Notes: generated from the sequence alone by a model not told the origin. A stretch of DNA of 47,011 nt from Blastocatellia bacterium (GCA_021463145.1 JAJTWZ010000031.1:1-47011); one strand, 5' to 3'; positions 9,195 through 18,321 are shown, numbered from the stretch's first letter. Translations and numbers: made by a program.

Positions 9195-10580
9195 ATGATC
9201 ATTTTGAACCGAAGGGGATTCCTGAAGCGTGGCTGCGACGCGCTGGCGATGACCGCGTTCGCCAGGAGCCTGGGTATGCTCAACTTCGCGACGACGGCGT
9301 CGGCGCAGAGTGCCGCCGACTACAAGGCTCTCGTCTGCATCTTTCTGTTCGGCGGCAACGACTCGAACAACATGATCGTGCCGCACGAACAGGCCGAGTA
9401 CGACGCGTATGCCGCCGTTCGAACGACGGCGTCCGGCATCAACATCGCTCGTGACACGTTGCTTCCCATACGACCGCCAAGTCTGAACAAACAGCTCGGG
9501 CTGCATCCGAGCATGACGCATCTGCACCGTCTCTGGAATCGGGGCCAACTGGCGATCGTTTCCAACGTCGGCACGCTGGTCGAGCCGATGACGCGTGCGC
9601 AATACCTGGCGAACACCGCGCTGAAGCCGGCGGCACTCTTCTCTCATTCGGATCAGCAGGGGCAATGGCAGGCTTCGATTTCGGATGGACTGCCAGGCAC
9701 GGGATGGGGTGGCCGAATGTCGGACGTCACGTGGCCGCTCAACGGCGGCGTGAACTTCCCGATGTCGCTTTCCGTGGCGGGCAACAACCTTTTCGCGACC
9801 AGCGGTGCGCACGAGATGCTCAATGTGCCCTCGACCGGCACATTCGGATTGCGCGGCTTCGGATCATCTTCTGCGCAGATGGCTCGTTACAACGCCATGC
9901 AGACGATCCTGACCCAGGACGCCGACAAGACCCTCGTTGCGCGCTCCGCCGGAACGATCGATCAGGCGATCGACTACAGCACGATCATCGACCCGATCGT
10001 AAACTCGACGACGTCGACGATCGAGAAGATGTTCGCCAAGCAGAGCGCTTCGATCAGCCGGCAGTTGCTGCGAATCGCCAAAGTGATCGAGCGCCGTGAG
10101 ACTCTCGGGCTCAAGCGCCAGATCTTCTTCTGCTCACTTGGCGGATTCGACACCCACAACGGACAGGCAACGACACAAGCGACGCTGCTCCAGCAGCTCA
10201 GCCTGGCAATGAAGACGTTTTACGACGCCACGGACAAGCTTGGCGTGGCGTCGCGCGTGACTACTTTTACTCTGTCGGATTTCGGCCGCACGTTGCAGCC
10301 GGCGGCCGGAGCCGGCACCGATCACGCGTGGGGCTCGCACCAGTTGGTGATGGGCGGGGCAGTGAGAGGCGGTGACGTCTACGGGCTCTGGCCGACCCTC
10401 ACGCTTGCCGGCCCGGACGATTCGGGCTCGGAGGGACGCTGGATTCCGACCACTGCGGTCGACCAGTACGCGGCGACGATCGCGCAGTGGTACGGCGTGG
10501 CGCCGGTCGATCTTCCGGTGGTGCTGCCAAACCTGAATCGTTTCGCAACTAGTGACATGGGCTTCTTCGTGATCGAGTAG
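9195..10580 (+). CDS. DUF1501 family protein, Tat-exported
   Basis: 461 residues. The N-terminus NRRGFLKRG is a twin-arginine signal, followed by a hydrophobic stretch and ATTASAQS cleavage site, so the protein is exported folded. Family motifs are VCIFLFGGNDSNNM near residue 50 and SDFGRTLQP with DHAWG near 365-380. DUF1501 is in the alkaline-phosphatase/sulfatase superfamily; its substrate is not established. Ribosome site AAAGG precedes ATG 9195, which lies 6 nt after the DUF1800 stop, indicating one operon and probably one complex or pathway. Confidence 0.92.
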   Translation: MIILNRRGFLKRGCDALAMTAFARSLGMLNFATTASAQSAADYKALVCIFLFGGNDSNNMIVPHEQAEYDAYAAVRTTASGINIARDTLLPIRPPSLNKQLGLHPSMTHLHRLWNRGQLAIVSNVGTLVEPMTRAQYLANTALKPAALFSHSDQQGQWQASISDGLPGTGWGGRMSDVTWPLNGGVNFPMSLSVAGNNLFATSGAHEMLNVPSTGTFGLRGFGSSSAQMARYNAMQTILTQDADKTLVARSAGTIDQAIDYSTIIDPIVNSTTSTIEKMFAKQSASISRQLLRIAKVIERRETLGLKRQIFFCSLGGFDTHNGQATTQATLLQQLSLAMKTFYDATDKLGVASRVTTFTLSDFGRTLQPAAGAGTDHAWGSHQLVMGGAVRGGDVYGLWPTLTLAGPDDSGSEGRWIPTTAVDQYAATIAQWYGVAPVDLPVVLPNLNRFATSDMGFFVIE

Positions 10581-10606
10581 GAAGGAGACGCCGGGGGCGA
10601 GTGCGG

Positions 10607-10638
10607 AATTGCCTACGGGTTTGCCCGCCTCGGCAATT
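10607..10638 (+). terminator. Long hairpin, candidate terminator after DUF1501 gene
   Basis: AATTGCC (10607-10613) pairs with GGCAATT (10632-10638), and inside it CGGG pairs with CCCG around a TTTG loop. There is only a weak T-run afterwards. Its place 26 nt after the operon end supports a terminator or 3'-end stabiliser. Confidence 0.5.
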
Positions 10639-10736
10639 TCGAGCGTTCGCGAGATGGACGAATGGATGCGGCCAGAGGAGGCTGCAGCAGGGCCGTGAGA
10701 TCTCGCTCACGGCCCGCCACGTTCGTGACGATCCTG

Positions 10737-10742
10737 TAGACT
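10737..10742 (+). promoter_or_regulatory. Candidate -10 element (TAGACT), leaderless start
   Basis: TAGACT ends 8 nt before ATG 10751, and there is no Shine-Dalgarno sequence between. The predicted transcript would begin at or next to the start codon. No convincing -35 is seen. Confidence 0.4.
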
Positions 10743-10750
10743 GCCGGCCA

Positions 10751-11704
10751 ATGAGTGCGCGAATCGTCTGGCTGATCCTGTGCGGCATATGGGGATCCAC
10801 GTGGCTGGCCATCAAGGTCGGCCTTCGCGACCTGCCTCCGCTTTCATTTGCCGGCATTCGCTTCGTGATTGCGGTGCTTCTCATCTACGGGGTCGTTCGC
10901 GGTCTGGGCATCGCGCTTCCAAGATCCCGAAAGGACTGGACTCTGATCGGGCTGACGGGATTTCTGGCGTTCACCGTCAATTACGGGCTGCTCTTCTGGG
11001 GTGAACAGCACATCCCATCGGGGCTGGCTTCCGTGCTTCAGGCGACGATTCCGGCATTCGGGTTTCTGATTGCGCATTTTCATCTGCCGGGCGAGCGGGT
11101 GACACCGGGAAAGGTAGCTGGCGTCGTCCTCGGAATCTCCGGTGTCGGCGTCATCTTTTCTGACCAGCTATCCGTCAGCGGCATCCTCGCGTTGTGGGGC
11201 AGCGCGGCAATCGTCGTTGGCGCGGCCGCCTGTGCGTATGCCAATGTGATCGTAAAGGCGCATTGCGGCCACGTTCATCCGGCTGTGCTTGCCGGCGGTC
11301 AAATGGCTTTCGGCCTCGTGCCGCTCGTAGCCGGAGGGTTGATCCTCGAGGGAAATCCATTTGGCTTCAACTGGACCTGGCCGGCGATTGCGTGCCTCGT
11401 CCACCTCGCAGTAGTCGGATCAGCAGTCGCGTTCCTGCTCTACTACTGGCTCGTCCGGCACATGGATGTGACCAGAACGATGCTCATTGCGCTCGTGACT
11501 CCTCTCATCGCCGTCGCCGCCGGCATCGTCTTTCTTGGCGAGGCGATCTCGTGGCGCCTCGTTGCCGGCGGGGTCTGTATCATTTCGGGGATCGCACTCA
11601 TCAACCTGCGCCGCCGCAGAGGCGGACTCTCTGGCCCCCTCGTTACTGCCGGAGCAGATGGACTGACAGACGTCGAGCGCGCTGCGCTCGAAACCCATCC
11701 GTAG
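10751..11704 (+). CDS. EamA/DMT-superfamily transporter
   Basis: 317 residues with ten predicted membrane helices in two homologous halves, starting MSARIVWLILCGIWGSTWLA, the classic EamA N-terminus. The second half ends with PLIAVAAGIVFLGEAISW, also typical. Members export amino acids, nucleosides or other small metabolites; the substrate cannot be told from sequence. The frame extends upstream to 10601 but the extra 50 residues are not EamA-like, and a -10 hexamer sits just before ATG 10751. Confidence 0.9.
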   Translation: MSARIVWLILCGIWGSTWLAIKVGLRDLPPLSFAGIRFVIAVLLIYGVVRGLGIALPRSRKDWTLIGLTGFLAFTVNYGLLFWGEQHIPSGLASVLQATIPAFGFLIAHFHLPGERVTPGKVAGVVLGISGVGVIFSDQLSVSGILALWGSAAIVVGAAACAYANVIVKAHCGHVHPAVLAGGQMAFGLVPLVAGGLILEGNPFGFNWTWPAIACLVHLAVVGSAVAFLLYYWLVRHMDVTRTMLIALVTPLIAVAAGIVFLGEAISWRLVAGGVCIISGIALINLRRRRGGLSGPLVTAGADGLTDVERAALETHP

Positions 11705-11757
11705 ACCGGCCACACGCGGAGTCCAGGTGCGCGAACCGTGACATCGGAGGTCGCGCA

Positions 11758-13332
11758 TTGAAAGGGATGCATTCTAGAAGACCGAATGTAGGGTTCTGTG
11801 TCGATGTCTGCGACGGGTCGATTGCGTATGCCAGGATCCTTGACCCGGATCCCGCCGGGCTCGGATGCATCGATCCGGCGGCAGCGGCCGGTGCTGCAGT
11901 GCAGCCGGCTCAGGGGACTGACGAGCCTGTCGCCGGGGCCATTGCGTGCGACGCGGCGGCCGTCGTTCGCGAACTGGATCGCGCTGCGAGGCACCGCGAT
12001 GTCGCGCCGTGGATCCCGCTTGGCGGCGTTTTCCTCGTCTGGATTCTGATTGTTGCGGCCGTTATCGCGGGCGGCGGCCCCTTCGGGGTCCTGATGGCGG
12101 TGGCGGCTGCCGTAGCCGTTACCTGGGCGGCTTACGGTGCCGTCAAACGTATGGACGCGAAGGCAGGCTCGTCGTTGATCGTCTACCGCATCGACGAGGC
12201 GACCAGGCGGCGCTTCTCCGCGCTCCAGGCCGCCACGCGGAAACTCGCGAGCTCGAGCCGGGTCTGGCACGTTCCGGCCGAGGGCAGGCTGATAGAACCG
12301 CAGCACGAATTCGGCGCGTTGCGCTTCCTTCGCCGATATCGCATCAGACCGGGACTTTCCACGCCGGCGCGCACCTTCTCGAACCTGGCGATTCCGACGA
12401 TGTACGGCGAGGCAAGGCGCTACTTTTTCTTTCCGGACAGGGTTCTGGTCTACGATTCCCGCGGCGTGCGTCCGCTGCCATACGATCGGGTGAATCTACG
12501 CACTTTCGAAGTGCTGGTGGTCGAAGACGAGGACGTACCGTCTGACGCACGTGTCGTCGGCGAAACCTGGCTTCACCCGCTTTCGGACGGATTGCCAAAT
12601 CCGGCCGTGCACGGGAATCGACGGTGCCCGATCGTGCTTTACGGCGCGCTCGAACTCGCCGGGAAGGCCGGGACCCCGGACCTGTTCCACGGATCGTCGC
12701 CAGGGGCGCTCGAGGCCTTCGCCGCGGCCCTCCACGCCATCGCAGCCGAGGATGAATCCGATGAAGCCGACGCAGAAGCGGAGGAGTCCGGACCGGGCGC
12801 CGCTGAACCTGGAGAGGCCGAGATCGACTGTGACCTCGTAAGTGCCGTCCTGCGCTACGCCGTGGGCGGGGGCATCTGCAGCATCGATGCTGTTGGGACG
12901 CGTTTCACGATCGCGTTCGCGCTGGCGGCACGCCTGCTCGCAACGTTGGAAGATGAAGGGTTCCTCGGGCCGGCTCGAAAGGACGGATCCCGCGCAGTCC
13001 GTCGCTCGGCCGTTCGCTGCGTGGCGCTCCTCGATCGCAATGGCAACGAGACCGGCGACCGGAAGAGGCGCGCCGGACGGCCCGCGGTACACCGGCGGCG
13101 GCGGGGACAGCCGCTCGAATCGCACGAAATACTCGGCGTTACATCGGCTGCTTCGGTGGCTGAGATCACGGAAGCCTACCGCGAACTGGCGCGCCTCTAT
13201 CATCCCGACAAGGTTGCGTCGCTCGCGCCCGAGCTGCAGGAACTGGCCGAACAGCGGATGAAGGAAATCAACGCGGCGTATTCTGCGCTGACGGGCACTT
13301 CGCAGTCCGCCCGTCGCGCCAGAGAGCGCTGA
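11758..13332 (+). CDS. Membrane protein with C-terminal J domain
   Basis: 524 residues from TTG 11758, chosen because GGAGG lies 7 nt upstream; ATG 11767 is too far from it. Two membrane helices lie near residues 85-126. A central region of about 300 residues, including an acidic stretch near 340, matches nothing I know. The last ~65 residues are a J domain (HEILGVTSAASVAEITEAY) with the essential HPD motif at 482-484 in YHPDK. J proteins stimulate the ATPase of DnaK-type chaperones, so this one probably recruits Hsp70 to the inner membrane face. It lacks the zinc-finger and substrate-binding domains of DnaJ. The open frame extends into the transporter gene upstream, but that part is a shadow. 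Confidence 0.8.
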   Translation: MKGMHSRRPNVGFCVDVCDGSIAYARILDPDPAGLGCIDPAAAAGAAVQPAQGTDEPVAGAIACDAAAVVRELDRAARHRDVAPWIPLGGVFLVWILIVAAVIAGGGPFGVLMAVAAAVAVTWAAYGAVKRMDAKAGSSLIVYRIDEATRRRFSALQAATRKLASSSRVWHVPAEGRLIEPQHEFGALRFLRRYRIRPGLSTPARTFSNLAIPTMYGEARRYFFFPDRVLVYDSRGVRPLPYDRVNLRTFEVLVVEDEDVPSDARVVGETWLHPLSDGLPNPAVHGNRRCPIVLYGALELAGKAGTPDLFHGSSPGALEAFAAALHAIAAEDESDEADAEAEESGPGAAEPGEAEIDCDLVSAVLRYAVGGGICSIDAVGTRFTIAFALAARLLATLEDEGFLGPARKDGSRAVRRSAVRCVALLDRNGNETGDRKRRAGRPAVHRRRRGQPLESHEILGVTSAASVAEITEAYRELARLYHPDKVASLAPELQELAEQRMKEINAAYSALTGTSQSARRARER

Positions 13333-13403
13333 CGTGCAAGTAGATCGCACAATCCATCTGGATTCCGTGACATCGGTCATATTTTCAACGCCGCCCGGAC
13401 GCC

Positions 13404-13409
13404 TAGACT
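13404..13409 (+). promoter_or_regulatory. Candidate -10 element (TAGACT) for porin-nrfHA cluster
   Basis: TAGACT lies 18 nt before ATG 13428 and 9 nt before the alternative GTG 13419. Transcription from it would serve the porin, nrfH and nrfA as one unit. No clear -35 is visible. Confidence 0.3.
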
Positions 13410-13427
13410 CCAGCCGAGGTGAACAAC

Positions 13428-14783
13428 ATGAACAAGTGCGGGCTTGTAACTGCTATCGCTGTAGTTCTATTCGGCCTCTGCGCCCCGGCAATGGCGCAAG
13501 GCACGCCTCCAGGCCAGGGCTCCGCATCGGCGCCCGCTCCCAAGCCAAAGGGGCTGGCCGCGGAGGTCAACGACGAGTTGCCCGATTGGGTGCGCTTCGG
13601 AGGCGAGTACCGATTCCGGTTCGAGTCATTTTCGGGAATGAAGGGTGTCGAGGACACGCGCGACGGTTACGCGCTGTCGAGGCTTCGGCTCGATCTGCTG
13701 TTCAAGCTGGGCGATCACGTCCGGTTGTTCGTTCAGGGGCAGGACTCGCAGGCTGGCGGCATGGCCGCGAATCCGGATCCGCCGACGCACGAGAACACGT
13801 TCGACCTGCGACAGGCGTGGATCGAAATCCGACAGCGTGAGAAGACCGGCTGGGCACTCCGCATTGGCAGGCAGGAGCTTGCCTACGGCGACCAGCGGCT
13901 CGTCGGCTCGCTCAACTGGTCGAATGTCGCGAGGACTTTCGACGCCGCCAAGCTCACCTACACGCACTCGCACGTCAGTGTGGACGCATTCGCATCGTCG
14001 GTCGTCGCGATTTCCGACAACGTGTTCGACAAGCACGTCGACGGCGCGAATTTCTATGGTATTCACGCGACGTTTCCGAAGGCCGTCCACAAGGCGCAAC
14101 TCGACGCTTACACCTTCTGGAAGACCAATCCGCACATCGTCGACGAGCTCTCGAAGCCCGGCGATGCGGATACGTGGACGTACGGCGCGCGTCTCGCCGG
14201 CTCGGCGGGCAGCCGAATCGAATACGGCCTGGAAGCCACGGGGCAGGCAGGCACCTTCGCGACCAGCGACATACGCGCCGCGGCATTTCACGGCCGTCTG
14301 TCGGTCGGCGTGCTTCGGAATCCTGCACTGTTGCGGCCCCGCATCGAGTTCAACTTCGCCTCGGGCGACGAGGATCCGGCTGACGGCCGGCGGGGGACGT
14401 TCGATCAGCTCTTCCCGACGGGTCACGACAAGAACGGGCTGATAGACCAGGTTGGCTACCGGAACCTTCGCAAGGTCCGCGCCGGCGCGACGTGGAAGCC
14501 CCACGGCCGGGTAGTAGTCGATCTCGACTACAGCGACTTCTGGCTCGATGAAGCCAGGGACGGGCTCTACGACGCCGCTGGAAACCTGGTGGCCAGGATC
14601 CCCGCCGGCGCCGTGAGCAAGCACGTGGCGCGAGAACTCGACATTCAGGCGGGTATTAATGTTGCGCCGGGCACGACGATTGGTGTTGGATACGGCTACT
14701 GGTTCCCAGGCAGTTTCTGGAAGGCTGCGACGCCGGGCGCTTCGCGCGATTTCGTCTATTCGTCTTTGACTTACCGTTTCTGA
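13428..14783 (+). CDS. Outer-membrane porin, alginate-export-like family
   Basis: 451 residues. The signal peptide starts MNKCGLVTAIAVVLFGL with cleavage after AMAQ. The mature part is rich in alternating beta strands and aromatic residues and ends VYSSLTYRF, with the terminal phenylalanine typical of outer-membrane barrels. The motif VRFGGEYRFRFE near the N-terminus and RLRLDLLFKL match the alginate_exp type of 16-18-stranded porin. GAGG sits 8 nt before ATG 13428; GTG 13419 is an alternative start. It overlaps the nrfH region directly and may admit nitrite or other anions to the periplasmic reductase; that role is inference. Confidence 0.8.
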   Translation: MNKCGLVTAIAVVLFGLCAPAMAQGTPPGQGSASAPAPKPKGLAAEVNDELPDWVRFGGEYRFRFESFSGMKGVEDTRDGYALSRLRLDLLFKLGDHVRLFVQGQDSQAGGMAANPDPPTHENTFDLRQAWIEIRQREKTGWALRIGRQELAYGDQRLVGSLNWSNVARTFDAAKLTYTHSHVSVDAFASSVVAISDNVFDKHVDGANFYGIHATFPKAVHKAQLDAYTFWKTNPHIVDELSKPGDADTWTYGARLAGSAGSRIEYGLEATGQAGTFATSDIRAAAFHGRLSVGVLRNPALLRPRIEFNFASGDEDPADGRRGTFDQLFPTGHDKNGLIDQVGYRNLRKVRAGATWKPHGRVVVDLDYSDFWLDEARDGLYDAAGNLVARIPAGAVSKHVARELDIQAGINVAPGTTIGVGYGYWFPGSFWKAATPGASRDFVYSSLTYRF

Positions 14784-14830
14784 TGCTGACGCCGAACCCG
14801 CTCGTGCTGCGGGGTGGCGTAACTGGATCG

Positions 14831-15310
14831 ATGAGCCTAAGTACCGATTTCAAGTTCACGAAGGAACGGGTGGCCCGACTGGTTCTGGCGTTGGCGTTCG
14901 GCTCAGCCATCGGCATCGTCGGATACACGTTCGTGTACGCAAAGGGTTACTCGTATATGAGCGACGATCCTGGAGCTTGTGCGAACTGCCACATCATGAA
15001 CGAGCAGTTCGACGCGTGGATGAAGTCGAGCCATCACGCCGTCGCGACGTGCAACGACTGTCATACGCCGAAGGACTTCGTTGGCAAGTACACGACGAAG
15101 GCGTCGCACGGATTCTGGCACTCGTTCTATTTCACGACCGGAACCTTTCACGAGCCCATTCAGATAGGAGAAAGCAGCTTCGAGGTAACCGAGGAAGCGT
15201 GCCGGAACTGTCACGGCGATCTCGTGGAACCGCTCGAATTGTCAGCCGAAGACGGCGGCGAGAAGATGTCGTGCATTCGCTGCCACCGGAACGTCGGCCA
15301 CCTGCACTGA
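14831..15310 (+). CDS. nrfH: Cytochrome c nitrite reductase small subunit NrfH
   Basis: 159 residues. A single N-terminal membrane helix (about 14-37) is followed by four haem c motifs: CANCH 50-54, CNDCH 74-78, CRNCH 124-128 and CIRCH 148-152. The first is followed by I-M, matching the CXXCHXM motif whose methionine ligates haem 1 in NrfH. The protein takes electrons from quinol and passes them to NrfA. An upstream ATG 14783 overlaps the porin stop by one base and would add 16 residues (MLTPNPLVLRGG), which look untypical; the coupled position makes it possible. Confidence 0.92.
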   Translation: MSLSTDFKFTKERVARLVLALAFGSAIGIVGYTFVYAKGYSYMSDDPGACANCHIMNEQFDAWMKSSHHAVATCNDCHTPKDFVGKYTTKASHGFWHSFYFTTGTFHEPIQIGESSFEVTEEACRNCHGDLVEPLELSAEDGGEKMSCIRCHRNVGHLH

Positions 15311-15350
15311 ACAATACGGGGATCCGCCGGGACCCGCGCGAGGAAGAGCA

Positions 15351-16745
15351 ATGACGGAACCCACTCCAGAGACTCAGCAGTCCACGAAACGCGGTCGCCG
15401 GATTTTCATCCTGGCTCTTGTCGGCGCCCTGCTGGTGGGAGTCGGCGCTACTGCGATGCTGGTCAACATATTCCAGAAGAAGCAGGAAGCTCGCAGCACG
15501 TTCTACCGAGTCGTCGAACTGACGGACGATACCGACGATCCGGCCGTTTGGGGAAAGAACTTTCCGCTGCAGTACGACGGCTATCGCCGGACGGTGGATC
15601 AGTCGCGAACGCGCTTCGGCGGCAGCGAAGCCGTTCCACGAACGCCGACGGCCGCCGATCCGCGCAGCATCGTCGCTCAGTCGAAAATCGAGGAGGATCC
15701 GCGCCTCGTCACCATGTGGGCGGGCTATGCGTTCGCCAAGGACTTTCGCGAGGAGCGCGGGCACGCCTTCATGCTCGAAGACCAGACGTTCACCGAGCGT
15801 CAGGACGTAGCGAAGCAACCGGGAACGTGTATTCACTGTCACGCGTCTGTCTATACGGCCTATAAGCGGCTTGGCGGTGGTGACATTTTCAAGGGCTTCG
15901 AGGCGCTCAACCAGATGCCGTACTTCGACGCCCGGAAGGAAGTCTCGCATCCGGTCGCGTGCATTGACTGTCACGATCCGTCGACGATGGCGCTGCGCAT
16001 AAGCCGTCCCGCCTTCATGGAGGGAATTCGGGCGGCGAAGGCGGCCGAGGGCATCGCGAATTACGACGTAAACACGATGGCGTCGCGGCAGGAAATGCGG
16101 AGTTTCGTCTGCGGTCAATGCCACGTCGAGTATTATTTCAAGGGGCCGGAGAAGCGGCTGACGTACCCGTGGCAGAAGGGGTTGAAAGTCGAGTCTATCC
16201 TGGCCTACTACGACGAAGTTCAGCACAAGGACTGGACGCACGCCGATACCGGGGCGCCCGCGCTCAAGGCCCAGCATCCCGAATTCGAGATGTGGAACCA
16301 GGGCATCCACTCGCGAGCGGGCGTGGCGTGCGCCGATTGCCACATGCCGTACCAGCGCGAGGGAGCGTTGAAAGTCAGCGACCACCACGTGCAGAGCCCG
16401 TTGCTCAACATCAATCGAGCCTGTCAGACCTGCCACAAGGCGAGCGAGGAAGAGCTGAAGTTGCGTGCGGAGACGATACAGGCCAGGACATTCGCGCTGA
16501 GGAACCTTGCGATGGACGCCTTGGTCGAGCTCATCGACGACTTGAAGGCGGCAAAGGCCGCCGGGAAGACGGACGAGCAGCTTGCAGCAGCGCGTGACTT
16601 CCAGCGAAAGGCGCAGTTCTTTCTCGACTTCGTGGAGGCAGAGAATTCGACCGGATTCCACGCGCCTGCTGAAGCCGCTCGAATCCTCGGCGAGTCGATC
16701 AATTTTTCCAGGAAGGGTCAACTCGCGATCCGTCCACGGGCGTAG
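15351..16745 (+). CDS. nrfA: Ammonia-forming nitrite reductase NrfA (CXXCH type)
   Basis: 464 residues with an uncleaved-looking N-terminal anchor (19-40). Five haem motifs are visible: CIHCH 160-164, CIDCH 204-208, CGQCH 254-258, CADCH 327-331 and CQTCH 358-362. The first aligns with the active-site haem, which is CXXCK in E. coli NrfA; here the lysine is replaced by histidine, as in some known lineages such as Campylobacter. Other landmarks are present: NFPLQYDGY near 70, CGQCHVEYYF with the active-site tyrosine, and KAQHPE with the catalytic histidine at 309. It reduces nitrite to ammonium with six electrons. AGGAAG lies 5-6 nt before ATG 15351; the gene follows nrfH by 40 nt. Confidence 0.95.
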   Translation: MTEPTPETQQSTKRGRRIFILALVGALLVGVGATAMLVNIFQKKQEARSTFYRVVELTDDTDDPAVWGKNFPLQYDGYRRTVDQSRTRFGGSEAVPRTPTAADPRSIVAQSKIEEDPRLVTMWAGYAFAKDFREERGHAFMLEDQTFTERQDVAKQPGTCIHCHASVYTAYKRLGGGDIFKGFEALNQMPYFDARKEVSHPVACIDCHDPSTMALRISRPAFMEGIRAAKAAEGIANYDVNTMASRQEMRSFVCGQCHVEYYFKGPEKRLTYPWQKGLKVESILAYYDEVQHKDWTHADTGAPALKAQHPEFEMWNQGIHSRAGVACADCHMPYQREGALKVSDHHVQSPLLNINRACQTCHKASEEELKLRAETIQARTFALRNLAMDALVELIDDLKAAKAAGKTDEQLAAARDFQRKAQFFLDFVEAENSTGFHAPAEAARILGESINFSRKGQLAIRPRA

Positions 16746-16811
16746 TGCTGGAATCTTCCGGAGCGCCGGGCCACGGCCGGGCGAGGGCGCGGCTTGGTCA
16801 CGGCTGATCCA

Positions 16812-18242
16812 ATGGACGTCAGGGAAGTCGGACCACGGTTCCCGTTTCTCGCAGGGTTCGGTTCCGGCTGGCTCGTTCTCGGGGCACTAGGCGCGCTGCT
16901 GGCCGTCGCGGTATCGGCAGCGGCCTTCGACATCGGCATCGTTGCTGCGCTGGCCGCAGTCGCTGCCGGATCGATCGTCCTCGCCCGGCGCTCTCCCGAG
17001 GCTCTCCTTGCGATCTGGCTTGCCAGTTCGCCCTGGCTCTCGTTTGCGTTGCGCTATCCGGAACTCCAGTCGGTAGTGACTTTCGACCGCATCGTCATAC
17101 CGGCCATAGTGCTGGGGTTGGTCGCAAAGGGCGTGCGCCGCGACGGAAGACTCCCGCGCATCCATCCCGGCGAAGTCGCTGCCGCGGTGTTCGCGTGTGT
17201 GGCGCTCGCCAGTGTCGCGCTCGCGTCGATCGAGAAGGGCTACGCGCTGCGCACGGCCTTCGACTCGTTCGTCCTCCCGGTGGCGCTTCTGTACGGCGTT
17301 CGTACCGGGTTCGACGTCGCACGTGGGCGAACGGCGATCGTTGCGGCTTCCGTTGCCCTCGGGCTTGTGCTGCCGCTTCCGGGACTGTGGGAATTCGCGA
17401 CCGGCTCGGACCTCTTTGCATACCAGGGGGCGTCGATATTCCGGACCGGGATCGTCCGGCCGAACGGACCGTTCGTCACCGACAACTCTTACGCGATGAT
17501 TGGCGCCACGATGGCGCTGTTCGTCCTCTGGTCGCCAAGAGCGTTGGGTGTGAAGGTTCGGGGTGCGGCGACCGCATTGTGGGCTGCGGCGCTTGCCGGA
17601 TGCGTGCTGACGGCCGCCATTCCGTTGTTCAGGACAGTCATCGCCTGCACTTGTCTTGCGGCAATGGTGCCTTGGCTCGTCGAGCACAGAGCTCGCAGTA
17701 TTGCCCGGGCGGTGCTGGTCGGTCTTCTCGTTGGAATTGCGAGCCTTCCAGCCATTCTCGCGGTTTCGGGCACTTCGGTCTTTCGCGATCGGATCGTCGA
17801 TCCATCCAGCGGATTCAGCCGGGCCGCAACGTATCTCGCTGGAGCGGACATCGTCGGCGACCGTCCGATTCTAGGGGTTGGACTTACGAACTATCACGAG
17901 TATTTCGTCGGGAAGTTCGGCGACGCCTGGTACGTGGAAGTCGAGACTGTCGGCGACGAAGGGGCCGAGAGCTACCCGCACAACAACGTGCTCAGCGTCT
18001 GGGCCGAGCTCGGCCTGATCGGACTCGTGCCATTTGCGGCCGCCGGGATCATGCTCGCCGGGTATTGCTGGCGCTGCAGGGATGTCGAGGCGCTGGGACT
18101 GATGGCGGCCTACGCGCTGCCCGGGATCACGCTCGTGACGTGCTATTCGGCGGATCTGAATCTGACGGTCGCAACGCTCGCCGGCGTGTTGCTCGCGCGC
18201 CACGGGTGCGGGACCGATAGCTTGCCGCGGCCGGGTTCATAG
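16812..18242 (+). CDS. O-antigen ligase (Wzy/WaaL) family membrane protein
   Basis: 476 residues, about 10-12 membrane helices. A large loop near residues 340-405 carries GVGLTNYHEYF and SYPHNNVLSVWAELG; the PHN motif followed by a helix is characteristic of the Wzy_C superfamily, which joins glycan chains to lipid A core, polymerises O-units or glycosylates proteins. The specific substrate is unknown and no LPS genes are adjacent, although two glycosyltransferases occur later in the window. TTG 16794 is an alternative start six codons upstream; neither has a clear ribosome site. Confidence 0.8.
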   Translation: MDVREVGPRFPFLAGFGSGWLVLGALGALLAVAVSAAAFDIGIVAALAAVAAGSIVLARRSPEALLAIWLASSPWLSFALRYPELQSVVTFDRIVIPAIVLGLVAKGVRRDGRLPRIHPGEVAAAVFACVALASVALASIEKGYALRTAFDSFVLPVALLYGVRTGFDVARGRTAIVAASVALGLVLPLPGLWEFATGSDLFAYQGASIFRTGIVRPNGPFVTDNSYAMIGATMALFVLWSPRALGVKVRGAATALWAAALAGCVLTAAIPLFRTVIACTCLAAMVPWLVEHRARSIARAVLVGLLVGIASLPAILAVSGTSVFRDRIVDPSSGFSRAATYLAGADIVGDRPILGVGLTNYHEYFVGKFGDAWYVEVETVGDEGAESYPHNNVLSVWAELGLIGLVPFAAAGIMLAGYCWRCRDVEALGLMAAYALPGITLVTCYSADLNLTVATLAGVLLARHGCGTDSLPRPGS

Positions 18243-18300
18243 GGAATAATCCCGGCGCTCTGTCGCCTCCCGCCCGATGCGGCCACCCGGCCGAACCCGG

Positions 18301-18321
18301 AACGGAGGCGCTCCGTTTTTT
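18301..18321 (+). terminator. Intrinsic terminator
   Basis: AACGGAG-GCG-CTCCGTT forms a 7-bp stem with a 3-nt loop and is followed by TTTT. It ends the O-antigen ligase transcript only 21 nt before the purK start codon, so the purK promoter must overlap it or lie upstream and read through. Confidence 0.8.

Noticed and set aside
11194-11757. Upstream extension of the J-domain protein frame into the transporter gene
   Set aside because: It overlaps the EamA gene in another frame and is arginine-rich; a strong ribosome site supports the TTG at 11758.
15132-16721. 529-codon minus-strand frame opposite nrfH and nrfA
   Set aside because: Antisense to well-conserved multihaem genes; no recognisable domain.
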